This document shows, piece after piece, positions 16,044 to 24,867 of a stretch of 64,000 nucleotides of DNA. The position numbers and the translations under genes are program-made. The notes under the pieces are model-generated. The model did not search any database and had not been told where the DNA came from. It saw only the letters and a list, made by a program, of their open reading frames with translations. The DNA is from Roseomonas sp. CECT 9278 (lineage in GTDB: Bacteria; Pseudomonadota; Alphaproteobacteria; Acetobacterales; Acetobacteraceae). How positions within the stretch are numbered: position 1 is the first letter of the stretch; every line of letters starts with the position of its first letter. The stretch spans positions 62,001 to 126,000 of the forward strand of contig NZ_CAKKLX010000010.1 of the NCBI RefSeq assembly GCF_918698155.1, in the 5' to 3' direction.

Positions 16044-16813
16044 TGGCCTACGCGCCCTTCGACCTGGCCGGCAAGGTCGCGCTGGTCACTGGCGGGAATT
16101 CCGGCATCGGCCTGGGCATTGCGGAGGCGTTGGCGCAGGCCGGCGCCGATGTCGCGATCTGGGGGACGAATGCGGCGAAGAACGCGCAGGCCGCGGCGGC
16201 GCTGACGGCGCATGGCGTGCGCGTGCATGCCGCGCTTTGCGACGTGGGGGACGAAGCCGCAGTGGATGCCGCCTTCGAAGCGACGCTGGCGGCGCTCGGG
16301 CGCGTCGATGCCTGCTTCGCCAATGCCGGCACCTATGGGCGCAAGGTGAAATTCACCGAGCTCGACAGCGCGGAATGGCATCGCGTGACGCGAGTGAACC
16401 TGGACGGCGCCTTCTACACGCTGCGCGCGGCGGCGCGGCACATGGCCGAACGCGGCGGCGGCGGGTCGCTGGTGGGCACGGCGTCGCTCGCGGCCATCGA
16501 GGGTGCCGCGCGCAACACGCAATATGCCGCGACCAAGGGCGCGATGGTCGCGATGATCCGCGCGCTGGCGGTCGAGATGGCGCGGCACGGTATCCGCGCC
16601 AACGCCGTGCTGCCGGGCTGGATCGAGACGCCGATGACCGCGCGCAGCGTGGGCGACGAGAAGTTCGCTGCCGCCGTGCTGCCGCGCATCCCGGCGCGGC
16701 GCTGGGGCAAGGGCGCGGATTTCGGCGGGCTCGCGGTCTACCTGGCTTCCGATGCGTCGGCCTACCACACGGGCGACGGCCTGGTGGTGGATGGCGGGTA
16801 TTCACTGTTCTGA
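16043..16813 (+). CDS. Short-chain dehydrogenase/reductase (SDR)
   Basis: A 256-residue classical SDR. The cofactor loop is VTGGNSGIGLGIAEAL, NAG appears in CFANAGTYG, and the active-site Tyr and Lys are in TQYAATKGAM. The C-terminus ends GDGLVVDGGYSLF, as in many FabG-like sugar-alcohol or hydroxyacid dehydrogenases. It overlaps the D-2-hydroxyacid dehydrogenase by one base, suggesting two steps on the same carbon compound. The ribosome site would lie within the upstream gene. A strong hairpin follows the stop. Confidence 0.92.
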   Translation: MAYAPFDLAGKVALVTGGNSGIGLGIAEALAQAGADVAIWGTNAAKNAQAAAALTAHGVRVHAALCDVGDEAAVDAAFEATLAALGRVDACFANAGTYGRKVKFTELDSAEWHRVTRVNLDGAFYTLRAAARHMAERGGGGSLVGTASLAAIEGAARNTQYAATKGAMVAMIRALAVEMARHGIRANAVLPGWIETPMTARSVGDEKFAAAVLPRIPARRWGKGADFGGLAVYLASDASAYHTGDGLVVDGGYSLF

Positions 16814-16819
16814 GGCAGA

Positions 16820-16849
16820 TCCCGACCGGATCCACGCATCCGATCGGGA
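16820..16849. terminator. Bidirectional terminator hairpin between SDR and TRAP genes
   Basis: TCCCGACCGGAT (16820-16831), loop CCACGC, ATCCGATCGGGA (16838-16849): 11 of 12 positions pair. It sits in the 42-bp gap between convergent genes. Confidence 0.75.
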
Positions 16850-16855
16850 GTCGCG

Positions 16856-18904
16856 CTACGCGGTCGCCGGCAGCGCCCGCGCGCGCATCCAGTTCAGCGC
16901 GAGCACAGGCGCGGCGATGACCGCCCCCGCCGCCGTCATCACCACCGAGGGCGAGATCATCAGCAACGACGCCAGCACCAGCACGCCCTGCGACACCAGC
17001 CCCATATGCGTGAAGGCGTAACCCGTCATGCCGATGCCCAGCAGCAGCACGCCGATGGCGCAGGTGATGGTGGTGAACAGGAAGGCGCTGAGCGTGAAGT
17101 CATCCACCATGATCAGCATCACCGGCGCATAGGCGAAGACGAAGGGCACGGTCGCCTTCGCCATGCCGAGCCGGAACGCCGTGATTCCCGTGCGGAACGG
17201 GTTGGACCCCGCTATGCCGGCAGCGGCATAGGCGGCGACGCAGACCGGTGGCGTCAGGTCGGCGAGGATCCCGTAGTAAAGGATGAACAGGTGTGCGGCG
17301 AGCGGCGGCACGCCGAGCTGCTGCACGGCGGGCGCCGCGATCGCCGCCAGCACGATGTACAGCGCCGTGGTCGGGATGCCCGCACCCATCGCGATGCAGA
17401 TCAGCGCGATGAAGACCAGCGTGATGAACAGCGTCAGCCCCTGCATCGAACCGATGCTGGCGGGCAGCATCTCGACGACGGGGCGGAAGAATTCCGCCGT
17501 CTGGACCGCCGCCTGCGTGACGATGAAGCTGACGCGGAAGCCCGCGCCGGTCAGCGTGACCACGCCCACCACGATGCCCACCGCCGCCGCCGCCGCACCG
17601 ACCGCGAGCGCATAGCGCGCACCCATGTCGAAGGCGTCCCACAGGTCCTTCAGCGTAATACGGTTGCGCGGGTTCAGGAAGCCCACGACGATGCACGCGC
17701 TGATGCCCACGAAGGCCGCGAGGTAGGGCGTGTAGCCCTGCATGATGACATAGACCAACAGCACCAGCGGGATGACGGTCGGCCAGCCGTCGCGGATGGT
17801 CGGCCACAGGCGCGGGATCTCGTTCGGCTCCATGCCGCGCAGGCCGAGGCGCTTGGCTTCGAAATGCACCTGCACGAACACGCCCCAGAAATGCATCGCC
17901 GCCGGCACCGCGGCCGCGATCAGCAGCGTGGTCAGCGGGATTTCGAGGAATTCGATCATCACGAAGGCCGCCGCCCCCATGATGGGTGGCGTGATCTGCC
18001 CGCCCGCGCTGGCGGCGGCTTCCACCGCGCCGGCGAAATGCGGCTTGTAGCCGACGCGCTTCATCGCCGGGATGGTCAGCGACCCCGTGGTGACGGTGTT
18101 GGCGATGGACGACCCGCTGATCGACCCGAACATGGCGGAGGACACCACCGCCACCTTGGCCGGCCCGCCCGGATACTTCCCCGCGATGATCGACGCGATG
18201 TCGATGAAGAACTGCCCGAGCCCCATGCGCGTGGCCAGCACGCCGAACAGCACGAAATGGAAGACGAAGGTCGCGACCACCTTCACCGGAATGCCGAAGA
18301 TGCCTTCCTGCGTGAGGTACACGTGGCTGAGGAAGGCCTCCCACGACGACCCGGGATGCGCCAGCACGCCCGACAGGTGGTTGCCGAACAGCCCGTACAG
18401 GATGAACACGATGACGATGGCGGGCAGCACCCAGCCCATGGCGCGGCGCGTGGTCTCCAGCACCAGCACGATCATGATCGTGCCCATGATCATGTCCGGC
18501 AGGTTCGGCATGCCGATGCGGAAGGTGAGCTCGTCGAACACCAGCGGCAGGTAGAAGCAGGATGCCGCGACAAGCGCCGCCAGCACCCAGTCCGTCACCG
18601 GCACGTTGCCGATGCGCGGGCCGAATTCGTGCTTGGTGGGGAACATGATGAAGATCAGGCCGAGCACCGCGGCCAGGTGGATCGACTTGTGCCAGTGCTC
18701 GGTCAGGATGCCGAAGCCGGCGGTGTAGTAATGGAAGGCCGACAGCGCCACCAGCATGGCCGAGACGAAGATCGCCGTCGGGCCATGCAGGTCGCGAAAC
18801 GACACCTCGGTGTCGTACTTCTTCTCAAGCTCGGCGGCGGCGTCGAGGTCGAGCTTCGCAAGACCGGGCGCAGCGCCCGTGCCCTTGGGATCAGATGCGG
18901 ACAC
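16856..18904 (-). CDS. TRAP transporter fused permease (4TM + 12TM), TAXI type
   Basis: About 682 residues of a fused DctQM-type TRAP permease with many membrane segments. The start is taken as GTG 18904 (VSASDPKGTG), with GAAGGCAGGG upstream; the longer frame would overlap the receptor gene by 41 bases. The N-terminal tail is charged, followed by small-subunit helices. The large-subunit region contains FGSISGSSIANTVTTGSLT, the conserved substrate-path loop of this family, and PPIMGAAAFVM. Fused permeases of this kind pair with TAXI receptors and import dicarboxylates or other small acids driven by an ion gradient. The receptor gene is immediately upstream. Confidence 0.92.
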   Translation of the reverse strand: MSASDPKGTGAAPGLAKLDLDAAAELEKKYDTEVSFRDLHGPTAIFVSAMLVALSAFHYYTAGFGILTEHWHKSIHLAAVLGLIFIMFPTKHEFGPRIGNVPVTDWVLAALVAASCFYLPLVFDELTFRIGMPNLPDMIMGTIMIVLVLETTRRAMGWVLPAIVIVFILYGLFGNHLSGVLAHPGSSWEAFLSHVYLTQEGIFGIPVKVVATFVFHFVLFGVLATRMGLGQFFIDIASIIAGKYPGGPAKVAVVSSAMFGSISGSSIANTVTTGSLTIPAMKRVGYKPHFAGAVEAAASAGGQITPPIMGAAAFVMIEFLEIPLTTLLIAAAVPAAMHFWGVFVQVHFEAKRLGLRGMEPNEIPRLWPTIRDGWPTVIPLVLLVYVIMQGYTPYLAAFVGISACIVVGFLNPRNRITLKDLWDAFDMGARYALAVGAAAAAVGIVVGVVTLTGAGFRVSFIVTQAAVQTAEFFRPVVEMLPASIGSMQGLTLFITLVFIALICIAMGAGIPTTALYIVLAAIAAPAVQQLGVPPLAAHLFILYYGILADLTPPVCVAAYAAAGIAGSNPFRTGITAFRLGMAKATVPFVFAYAPVMLIMVDDFTLSAFLFTTITCAIGVLLLGIGMTGYAFTHMGLVSQGVLVLASLLMISPSVVMTAAGAVIAAPVLALNWMRARALPATA

Positions 18905-18923
18905 GGGCCCTGCCTTCAGATGA

Positions 18924-19937
18924 TCAGCGGAGGATGCCGGCTTCGCGGTAGAAGCGCTCTGCACCCGGGTGGAAGGGAACCACGCCGCGGCCGCTCAGCG
19001 CATTGGCGCGCACGATCTCGCGCCCCTTGGCATGGCCGCGGTCGAGCAGACCGCGCGTCGTGTCGGACCACAGCGCGCGGGTGATGTTGTAGACCAGGTC
19101 GTCCGGCAGGCTGTCGCGCACCACCAGCACGGCGCCGACGGTCAGCGTCGGCACGTCCTCGGTCAGGCCTTCATAGGCGGTGCGCGGAATGACGCCGCGA
19201 CCGTAGAAGGGCGCGCGCTCGATCACGCGGGCGGCCTCGGCTTCCGGCACCGGCAGGAAGCGGCAGCCGGTGCGCGAGCAGAATTCGGTGAAGGCGGCCG
19301 CCGGGTAGCCAACCACGGTGATGGTGGCGTCCAGCCCGCGATCCTGCATGCGCTCGGTGCCCTGCGCCTGATTCAGGTATTCGGCGGTGAAGCCCTGCCC
19401 CGCCGTCAGGCCATAGGCCGACAGGATGAGTTCGGACCCGATGCGCGCACCGGACGCCTGCAGGCCGATCGCGATGCGCTTGCCGCGCAGGTCGCTGAAG
19501 GTCTGGATCGGGCTGTCGCGGCGCACCGCGGCGTGGATGTGCTCGGGGAACAGGTGGCCGACGAAGCGGATGCGGTTCTGCGCCGGCCGGCCCTGGAATA
19601 GGCCGGTCGCGGTATAGGCCCAGTGCGTCACGTCGGATTGCGCGAAGCCGGCCTCGGCATTGCCGGCCTGCACCATCGCGACGTTCTGCACGCTGCCCTG
19701 CGTGGCCTGCGCGACAGCGACCATGCCGGGGATGCCATCGGTCGCGCCGGCGGTGTTGCAGGGCGAACCCGGCGGGCAGGACAGCGCGTTCGCGATGATG
19801 CCGCCGATCGGGTAGTAGGTGCCGCCGGCGCTGCCGGTGCCGATGCGGAAAAATTGCGGCGCCTGCGCGAAGGCGGCGCCCGGCAGGGCGATGACGGCCG
19901 CGGTGGCGGCGGCAAGGATGTTTCGGCGGAACGTCAT
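18924..19937 (-). CDS. TAXI-family TRAP transporter solute receptor
   Basis: A 337-residue periplasmic receptor. The signal peptide is MTFRRNILAAATAAVIALPG with probable cut after AFA. The mature part begins with the family landmark FFRIGTGSAGGTYYPIGG, followed by KRIAIGLQASGARIGSELI and the C-terminal AERFYREAGIL. It would deliver a small carboxylate or amino acid to the fused TRAP permease 19 bp downstream. Cys pairs in LSCPPGSPCNTAGA and FCSRTGCRFLP could form disulfides in the periplasm. The ligand is unknown. Confidence 0.93.
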   Translation of the reverse strand: MTFRRNILAAATAAVIALPGAAFAQAPQFFRIGTGSAGGTYYPIGGIIANALSCPPGSPCNTAGATDGIPGMVAVAQATQGSVQNVAMVQAGNAEAGFAQSDVTHWAYTATGLFQGRPAQNRIRFVGHLFPEHIHAAVRRDSPIQTFSDLRGKRIAIGLQASGARIGSELILSAYGLTAGQGFTAEYLNQAQGTERMQDRGLDATITVVGYPAAAFTEFCSRTGCRFLPVPEAEAARVIERAPFYGRGVIPRTAYEGLTEDVPTLTVGAVLVVRDSLPDDLVYNITRALWSDTTRGLLDRGHAKGREIVRANALSGRGVVPFHPGAERFYREAGILR

Positions 19938-20007
19938 GGCGCGTCTCCCGATTCGTTGAACGGCGGGAGCCTACAGCGAAGCGTCGCGCGCGGGAAACCC
20001 GCCCCGG

Positions 20008-21558
20008 TCAGAAGGATCCGCCGGTGCGGAAGCCCCCGCCCTGGTCGCTCTTGCCGCCGGTGCGGAAACCGCCGCCCGTCGTGCCGCCGCCGCCGCCCCA
20101 GTCGCCGCCCTTCGGCCCGGCGCTGCCTGCCTGCTTGCCGCCGCGGTCCCAATAGGGCGCGGCATCCTCGCCGCCCCACCAGCCGCCGCCGGGTTGCTGC
20201 GGATTGGTGTGCCACGGCCCGGGCGCCGGCTTGCCCCAGGGCCCCGGCAGGGAATTGCCCCAGGGGCCGGGATGCGCGGTGCCCTGCGTGCGGTCGGGCA
20301 CGCGCTGGCGTTCCATCCGGTCCCAGAAGCCATCGCGCGACAGCGCGCCGCGCAGCACCTCGCTCAGCAGCGCACCGACCAGCGCGCCGCTGGCGAAGCC
20401 CCATTCGCTGCGCTCGACGCCGCGGCTGCGCATGTCGCTGCGCAGCGCCTGCATCTCGGCGAAGCGGCGCCGCGCGCCCTCGGCCTGGCCCTGTGCATCC
20501 GCCAGGTCGCGTTCGATCCGCGCACGCTCCGCCGCGGCGATCTCGAGCCGCGCGACGATGGCATCGTCGTCGCGCGTGGGCGTGCGGGCCGCTTCCTCGC
20601 GCAACGTGCGCAGCGACCGCGCGCCGATGGCCGTTTCCAGCGCACGGATCGCGGCCTGCGAATCGGCGTCCTCCCCGGCAGCGAGCGCACTGCGCTTCGC
20701 CTCGGCGGCGGCAAGCGCGGCCTGCGCGGCCTCGACCGCATCCTCGGCGGCTTCCAGCGCATCGACCGGCGGACGGGCATCGCCCTCGGGCAGGCCGGCG
20801 ATGACGCGGCGGCGGTCGAGCATGGCGCGCACCGCCGCATCCGCCGCGGCGCGCATCCGCTGCGCATGGCCGGTCATGTTGCCGGGCAGTTCCGACAGCA
20901 GGTGGTAGCTGCGCCGCGCCGGCTCGAAGTCGATCAGCCGGGCGACCCAGCCATCGATCATCGCGACCAGCGGGAAGGCCCGGTAGCGACCGGTGCCGTA
21001 GCCACGGTCCCACAGATACGCGAAGAGCGGATCGGCGCGGTACGGGCGGCCCTTCTCCTCGAAGTCGCGCGCGGCGAAGCCGGATTTCTGCTCGGCGTGC
21101 TGGGCGGTGCGCTCGGCCTCCTCCGCGGCGGTGGCCAGGCGGCGGTAGTCGGCATCCTCGGCGGCCTTGGCATCGGCGGCGCGCAGCGCGGCGGCCTCGG
21201 CATCCTGCGCGGCGCGGTGGCGGGTGGCCTCCGCGTCGCGCGCTGCCTCGGCGGCCATCAGCGCATCGCGCGCATCGAGCACGGCGCGCTGCGCGGCTTC
21301 GAGCTCGCTCGCGCGGCGGCGCAGGCTGGCCTGCACCTGCGCGCCCGCGGCATCCAGCGCATCGAGCGCCGACCGGCCATCGGCCAGTTCCAGCACACGC
21401 AGGCGCGCGAGCTCGCGCAGCGCGCCGGCTTCCTCGGATCGCAGGCCCTCGCGCCGCGCCGCCAGCGTGTCGGCCTCGGTCTGCGCGGCCGAGGCCTCGC
21501 GCTGCGCCTCGGCCAGGCGCTGGTCCATCTCCTGCAGGACCGCGACGCCGCTCACCAT
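20008..21558 (-). CDS. Coiled-coil protein with Gly/Trp/Pro-rich C-terminal tail, unknown function
   Basis: A 516-residue protein (start ATG 21558, MVSGVAVLQEMDQ) that I do not recognise. The first 190 residues are Ala/Glu/Arg-rich heptad-like coiled coil. Then comes a more globular stretch with ADPLFAYLWDRGYGTGRYR and SYHLLSELPGNMTGHAQRM, then a second coiled coil. The last 100 or so residues are low complexity: repeated GPWG units, GGGWWGG, and two GGGFRTGG repeats at the very end. No signal peptide or membrane span is visible. The ATG overlaps the stop of the membrane-protein gene upstream by 7 bases, so it is the last gene of a three-gene unit. The glycine-rich tail resembles phase-separating or surface-sticky segments, but this is only a resemblance. 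Confidence 0.75.
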   Translation of the reverse strand: MVSGVAVLQEMDQRLAEAQREASAAQTEADTLAARREGLRSEEAGALRELARLRVLELADGRSALDALDAAGAQVQASLRRRASELEAAQRAVLDARDALMAAEAARDAEATRHRAAQDAEAAALRAADAKAAEDADYRRLATAAEEAERTAQHAEQKSGFAARDFEEKGRPYRADPLFAYLWDRGYGTGRYRAFPLVAMIDGWVARLIDFEPARRSYHLLSELPGNMTGHAQRMRAAADAAVRAMLDRRRVIAGLPEGDARPPVDALEAAEDAVEAAQAALAAAEAKRSALAAGEDADSQAAIRALETAIGARSLRTLREEAARTPTRDDDAIVARLEIAAAERARIERDLADAQGQAEGARRRFAEMQALRSDMRSRGVERSEWGFASGALVGALLSEVLRGALSRDGFWDRMERQRVPDRTQGTAHPGPWGNSLPGPWGKPAPGPWHTNPQQPGGGWWGGEDAAPYWDRGGKQAGSAGPKGGDWGGGGGTTGGGFRTGGKSDQGGGFRTGGSF

Positions 21559-22493
21559 GACAGGATCGCCCCCCCGTTGGTCTGCACCGTCCAGTTCGTG
21601 GTGGTGCTGCCGGCGACCTTCTGCCCGATCACCGGCTGGTCGATGATGCCGTCCGCCAGCTTGTCGCGGCGCACGCGTTCGAATTCGGCCTCGGGGACGC
21701 GCAGGGCCCAGCGCGACACGCGCGCGACGCGGCCATCCTCCTCGCTGGTGATCGGCACCTCCACCGGGCGGCCGTCGCGGTCCACCGCCTCGACCACCAG
21801 GTAGTAGTTGCGCGCGCGCGGGTTCGCCGCCGGCACGCGCCACACGGCGGACGGCTCGCCGGGCCGGTTGACGATGCGGACCGTGTAGGCGGCGGCGAGG
21901 CGCGCCGCGAGGTCGTTCAGCGCGGTGCGGCGTGCGCGGGCCTCGGTTAGGTTGGCGGCGCGCGCCGCCGCCTCGCCCTCGGCCAGCAGGCGCGCGGCCT
22001 CGGCGCGCGGCGCGGCTTCCTGCGTGCCGGCGAGGACGCGGTCATGTTCGGCGCGCAGCGCACGCGGCAATTCGGTTTCGAGTTCGCGCGTGATGGCGGC
22101 CGCTTCGCGCGCACGCGGCATGGCCACGGTGACGAAATACACGCCCCAGCCCAGCACCAGCACGCCGAGGCCGGCGGCCGCGAACTTCCCCCACCGCCCG
22201 CGCGTCGCCCAGGCGGTGGCCAGGCTGCGCTGCCAGCCTTCGCCCTTCGGCGCATAGGCGAAGCGCTTTTCCTCCAGCGCCGCGATGCCCTGGTCGAGCA
22301 CATGGTCCGACACCACGATGCCCTGCGAGGTGTAGATCTCGCGCAGGCGTTCGCGCAGCCGCGCCTGGCGGTCGGTGCCTTCCAGCTCGCGCTCGACCAG
22401 GCGATCGGCGTGGCGGATCGTGTCCACCACGTCCATCGCCAGCATGGTCTCGGTCAGGGCGGGCGCGGGCGCGCCCGCGCGCGTCTCACCCAT
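21552..22493 (-). CDS. One-span membrane protein, DUF6384-like, unknown function
   Basis: A 313-residue protein. The N-terminal 100 residues are cytoplasmic and charged (DTIRHADRLVERELEGTD, then LREIYTSQGIVVSDHVLDQG). A single membrane helix follows, FAAAGLGVLVLGWGVYFVTV. The rest is an Ala/Arg/Glu coiled coil and a beta-rich C-terminus with NYYLVVEAVDRDGRPVEV and VIGQKVAGSTTTNWTVQ. From memory this matches proteins annotated DUF6384, but I could not check. It overlaps the upstream TelA-like gene by 8 bases and the downstream coiled-coil gene by 7, so the three are surely cotranscribed. It could anchor the other two to the inner membrane. Confidence 0.8.
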   Translation of the reverse strand: MGETRAGAPAPALTETMLAMDVVDTIRHADRLVERELEGTDRQARLRERLREIYTSQGIVVSDHVLDQGIAALEEKRFAYAPKGEGWQRSLATAWATRGRWGKFAAAGLGVLVLGWGVYFVTVAMPRAREAAAITRELETELPRALRAEHDRVLAGTQEAAPRAEAARLLAEGEAAARAANLTEARARRTALNDLAARLAAAYTVRIVNRPGEPSAVWRVPAANPRARNYYLVVEAVDRDGRPVEVPITSEEDGRVARVSRWALRVPEAEFERVRRDKLADGIIDQPVIGQKVAGSTTTNWTVQTNGGAILSW

Positions 22494-23676
22494 TCGCGGC
22501 GGCGACCACGGTGGCGCGCTGCGCCAGCCTCGCCATGCGCTGCTTGGCTTCCTCGACCGACCGGCGGATCTCGTCGCTGTTCTGCGTCGCGGCGGTGCGC
22601 ATCTCGTCGATGATCTCGATCGAGCGCTCCTGGTAGTTCACCACCGATTCGACCAGCTTCTTCACCGCGTCCGCCTGGATGGTCGGGCCGTAGCCGGCGC
22701 GCAGCGCGGCTTCCTGCACCTTGCCGCCGATCTCGGCGAGGACTTCCAGCGACTGGTTGACGCCGGCCTTCATGCTTTCCAGCGCGCGGGTGCTCTCGTG
22801 CAGCCCGTGCATGCCGGTGAAGGATGCGGTCAGCGCGGTCAGCACCGCCTCGTTGGTCGAGAAGAAGGAGACCGACTGCTGGTAGACGCGTTCCTTCGCC
22901 GTGGTGATCTGCACCAGGCGCGCCATGATCACTTCGGACGTGTTGTAGGAAACGGTCAGGTTGTCGGCGAGGTCCTTGGCGATCTGGTACTTGCCGTCCT
23001 CGGCCTGGAGGTGGCGCAGCGCCTCGTCGCGGGCGAGTTCCAGGCGGGCGCGCTCGGCCGGTTCCGCCGCCGCGGCGGCCTCGGCGGCCTTCACCGCCAC
23101 GTCGGTCGCGTCCTTCGCGACATTGAGCCGCCCCTCGGCATTCTTCAGGACTTCCAGCGCCAGCACCTCGCCCTGCTTCATGGCGCCGCGGAAGTCGCGA
23201 TAGGCTTCCAGGATGGCGTGCTCGCGGTCGATGTTCTCCTTGGTGTCCTTGGACACTTCCAGATAGGTATCGCGGATGGTGTTGAAGCGCGAGGCGATGT
23301 CGCCGCGCGTCGCCTTCTGCCAGATGTTCGACAGCCGCTCCATGGTGGAGATCTTGCCGTCCTCCATCTGCGCGACCATGCCCTTCGCATCGTCGCGGAT
23401 GGAGTTGAAGGCGGTGGTGATGGTCTGGTAGCGCTCGCCCACCTCCATCGCCTTGATCTGCTCGCGCACCACCTCGTTGAAGTTGGAGGCCTGGTTCAGC
23501 ACCCGCGCGATCAAGGTCACGCGGTCGGCGTCCAGCTCCATGATCTTCGACAGCAGGCCGGTGATCGGGGTTTCCTCCGCCGAGGCGGTCGGCATGGGCA
23601 GGCCGAGGTCGCGCAGCGCGCCCATCGCCTTGTCGAGGTAGCGCATGGGCTGCACGGTGACGGCGGTCTCGCTCAT
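22486..23676 (-). CDS. TelA-like helical protein, first gene of a three-gene cassette
   Basis: A 396-residue, almost wholly alpha-helical protein starting MSETAVTVQPMRYLDKAM. It has an internal arrangement like TelA (toxic anion resistance) proteins: a DRVTLIARVLNQASNFNEV region, a central helical rod, and a C-terminal TNEAVLTALTASFTGMHG followed by MKAGVNQSLEVLAEIGG. No catalytic motif or membrane span is seen. TelA relatives are linked to tellurite tolerance and cell-envelope stress, but their biochemistry is unclear and the match here is by eye. Ribosome site AGGAGACCTACGAGC is good. The next two genes overlap it in series. Confidence 0.78.
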   Translation of the reverse strand: MSETAVTVQPMRYLDKAMGALRDLGLPMPTASAEETPITGLLSKIMELDADRVTLIARVLNQASNFNEVVREQIKAMEVGERYQTITTAFNSIRDDAKGMVAQMEDGKISTMERLSNIWQKATRGDIASRFNTIRDTYLEVSKDTKENIDREHAILEAYRDFRGAMKQGEVLALEVLKNAEGRLNVAKDATDVAVKAAEAAAAAEPAERARLELARDEALRHLQAEDGKYQIAKDLADNLTVSYNTSEVIMARLVQITTAKERVYQQSVSFFSTNEAVLTALTASFTGMHGLHESTRALESMKAGVNQSLEVLAEIGGKVQEAALRAGYGPTIQADAVKKLVESVVNYQERSIEIIDEMRTAATQNSDEIRRSVEEAKQRMARLAQRATVVAAANG

Positions 23677-23766
23677 GCTCGTAGGTCTCCTGGCCTGTCG
23701 TTCCTGGCGGGCCCTTCATAGCGCGCCCGGGGCGCCGGAGTCAGCCTGTGATCGCGGTTGCGCGCG

Positions 23767-24867
23767 TCACACGACCGACACGTTGCTGCCCAGCAGATAG
23801 GCGGCGCCCGACCTGTCGCAGATGCCGCGGATCAGCGTGTCGAGGCTGCCCGGCACCGGGATGCCGTCGCGCAGGCGGCGCTGGCGCTCGGCTTCCTCGG
23901 GCTCGCCGGCGACCAGCACGGGCTTGGCGGGGTCGGCCGCCGGTGTGGCGTGCAGCACGTCGATCACGTCGTCCAGGTCGTCTTCGAAGTCGCCGGGCAT
24001 GCGGAAGGCAGCCGGGTCGATCGCCATGAAGAAATGGCCGATGTCGTCGGGGTCGCCGGGCTTCTGCGTGCGGTTGCGGATCGGGCTGAAGGAGGAACCG
24101 ACCAGCGTGCCGCCCAGGATATGCACCATCATCGCCAGGCCATAGCCCTTCGCGCTCGCCATCTCCGCCGAACCGCCGAGCGGCGAGAGCCCGCCATCGG
24201 GCCGGTTGAACACGATGTCGAAGCCCTGCTTCGGGTCGGTGACGGGCTGGCCCTTGGCGTCCAGCACCCAGCCCGCGGGCAGCGGGCGGTCATTGAGGTC
24301 GTAGACCTTCACCTTGCCCGCGGCCGTGGTCGTCGTCGCCATGTCCAGCACGAAGGGCGGGTGGCGCCTGGCCGGCGCCGCGAAGGCCAGCGGGTTGGTG
24401 CCCAGCACCGGCGCCGCGCCGCGCGTGGGCACCATGGTCACGCCGCGCGTGGCGGAGGTGACCATGCCGATCGCACCACGCCGCGCGGCGATGCGCGCAT
24501 AGACCCCCGCCGCGCCGAAATGGTGCGAATTGCGCACGCCGACGATACCCACGCCGGCCTGTTGCGCCTTGTCCACCGCCAGGTTCATCGCGAAGGCAGA
24601 GACCGGATGGCCCAGCCCCGCCCCGCCATCCACCAGCGCGGTGCAGGCATTCTGCTTCTCGATGCGCGGGCGGGCCTGGAGGTTCAGCGAACCGTCCTTC
24701 ACCCGCTTCTCGTAGGTCATCAGCATCGAGATGCCGTGGCTGTCGACGCCGAGCAGGTCGGTCTCGATCATCGCCTCGACCGTGGTGGCGAGCAGGTCGG
24801 GCGCCATGCCCCAGGATTGCAGGATGGCCTCGATCTGCGCGCGCACGCGCTCATGCGGGACGTTCAC
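23767..24867 (-). CDS. Ldh/malate dehydrogenase-family NAD(P) oxidoreductase
   Basis: A 366-residue enzyme of the type 2 malate/L-lactate dehydrogenase family, which oxidises 2-hydroxyacids or reduces keto or imino acids with NAD(P). Start GTG 24867 overlaps the FAH-family stop (GTGA). Landmarks are LLGVDSHGISMLMTYEKR near the N-terminus with the catalytic His, GIVGVRNSHHFGAAGVYA, and FVLDMATTTTAAGKV. The Cys-free C-terminus ends in a short variable tail. It is the last gene of the dioxygenase-FAH-Ldh operon, suggesting that the three act on one carbon source. Confidence 0.9.
   Translation of the reverse strand: MNVPHERVRAQIEAILQSWGMAPDLLATTVEAMIETDLLGVDSHGISMLMTYEKRVKDGSLNLQARPRIEKQNACTALVDGGAGLGHPVSAFAMNLAVDKAQQAGVGIVGVRNSHHFGAAGVYARIAARRGAIGMVTSATRGVTMVPTRGAAPVLGTNPLAFAAPARRHPPFVLDMATTTTAAGKVKVYDLNDRPLPAGWVLDAKGQPVTDPKQGFDIVFNRPDGGLSPLGGSAEMASAKGYGLAMMVHILGGTLVGSSFSPIRNRTQKPGDPDDIGHFFMAIDPAAFRMPGDFEDDLDDVIDVLHATPAADPAKPVLVAGEPEEAERQRRLRDGIPVPGSLDTLIRGICDRSGAAYLLGSNVSVV

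Noticed and set aside
17006-19084. A 692-codon plus-strand open frame opposite the TRAP permease
   Set aside because: Arg/His/Asp-rich shadow of a membrane protein gene.
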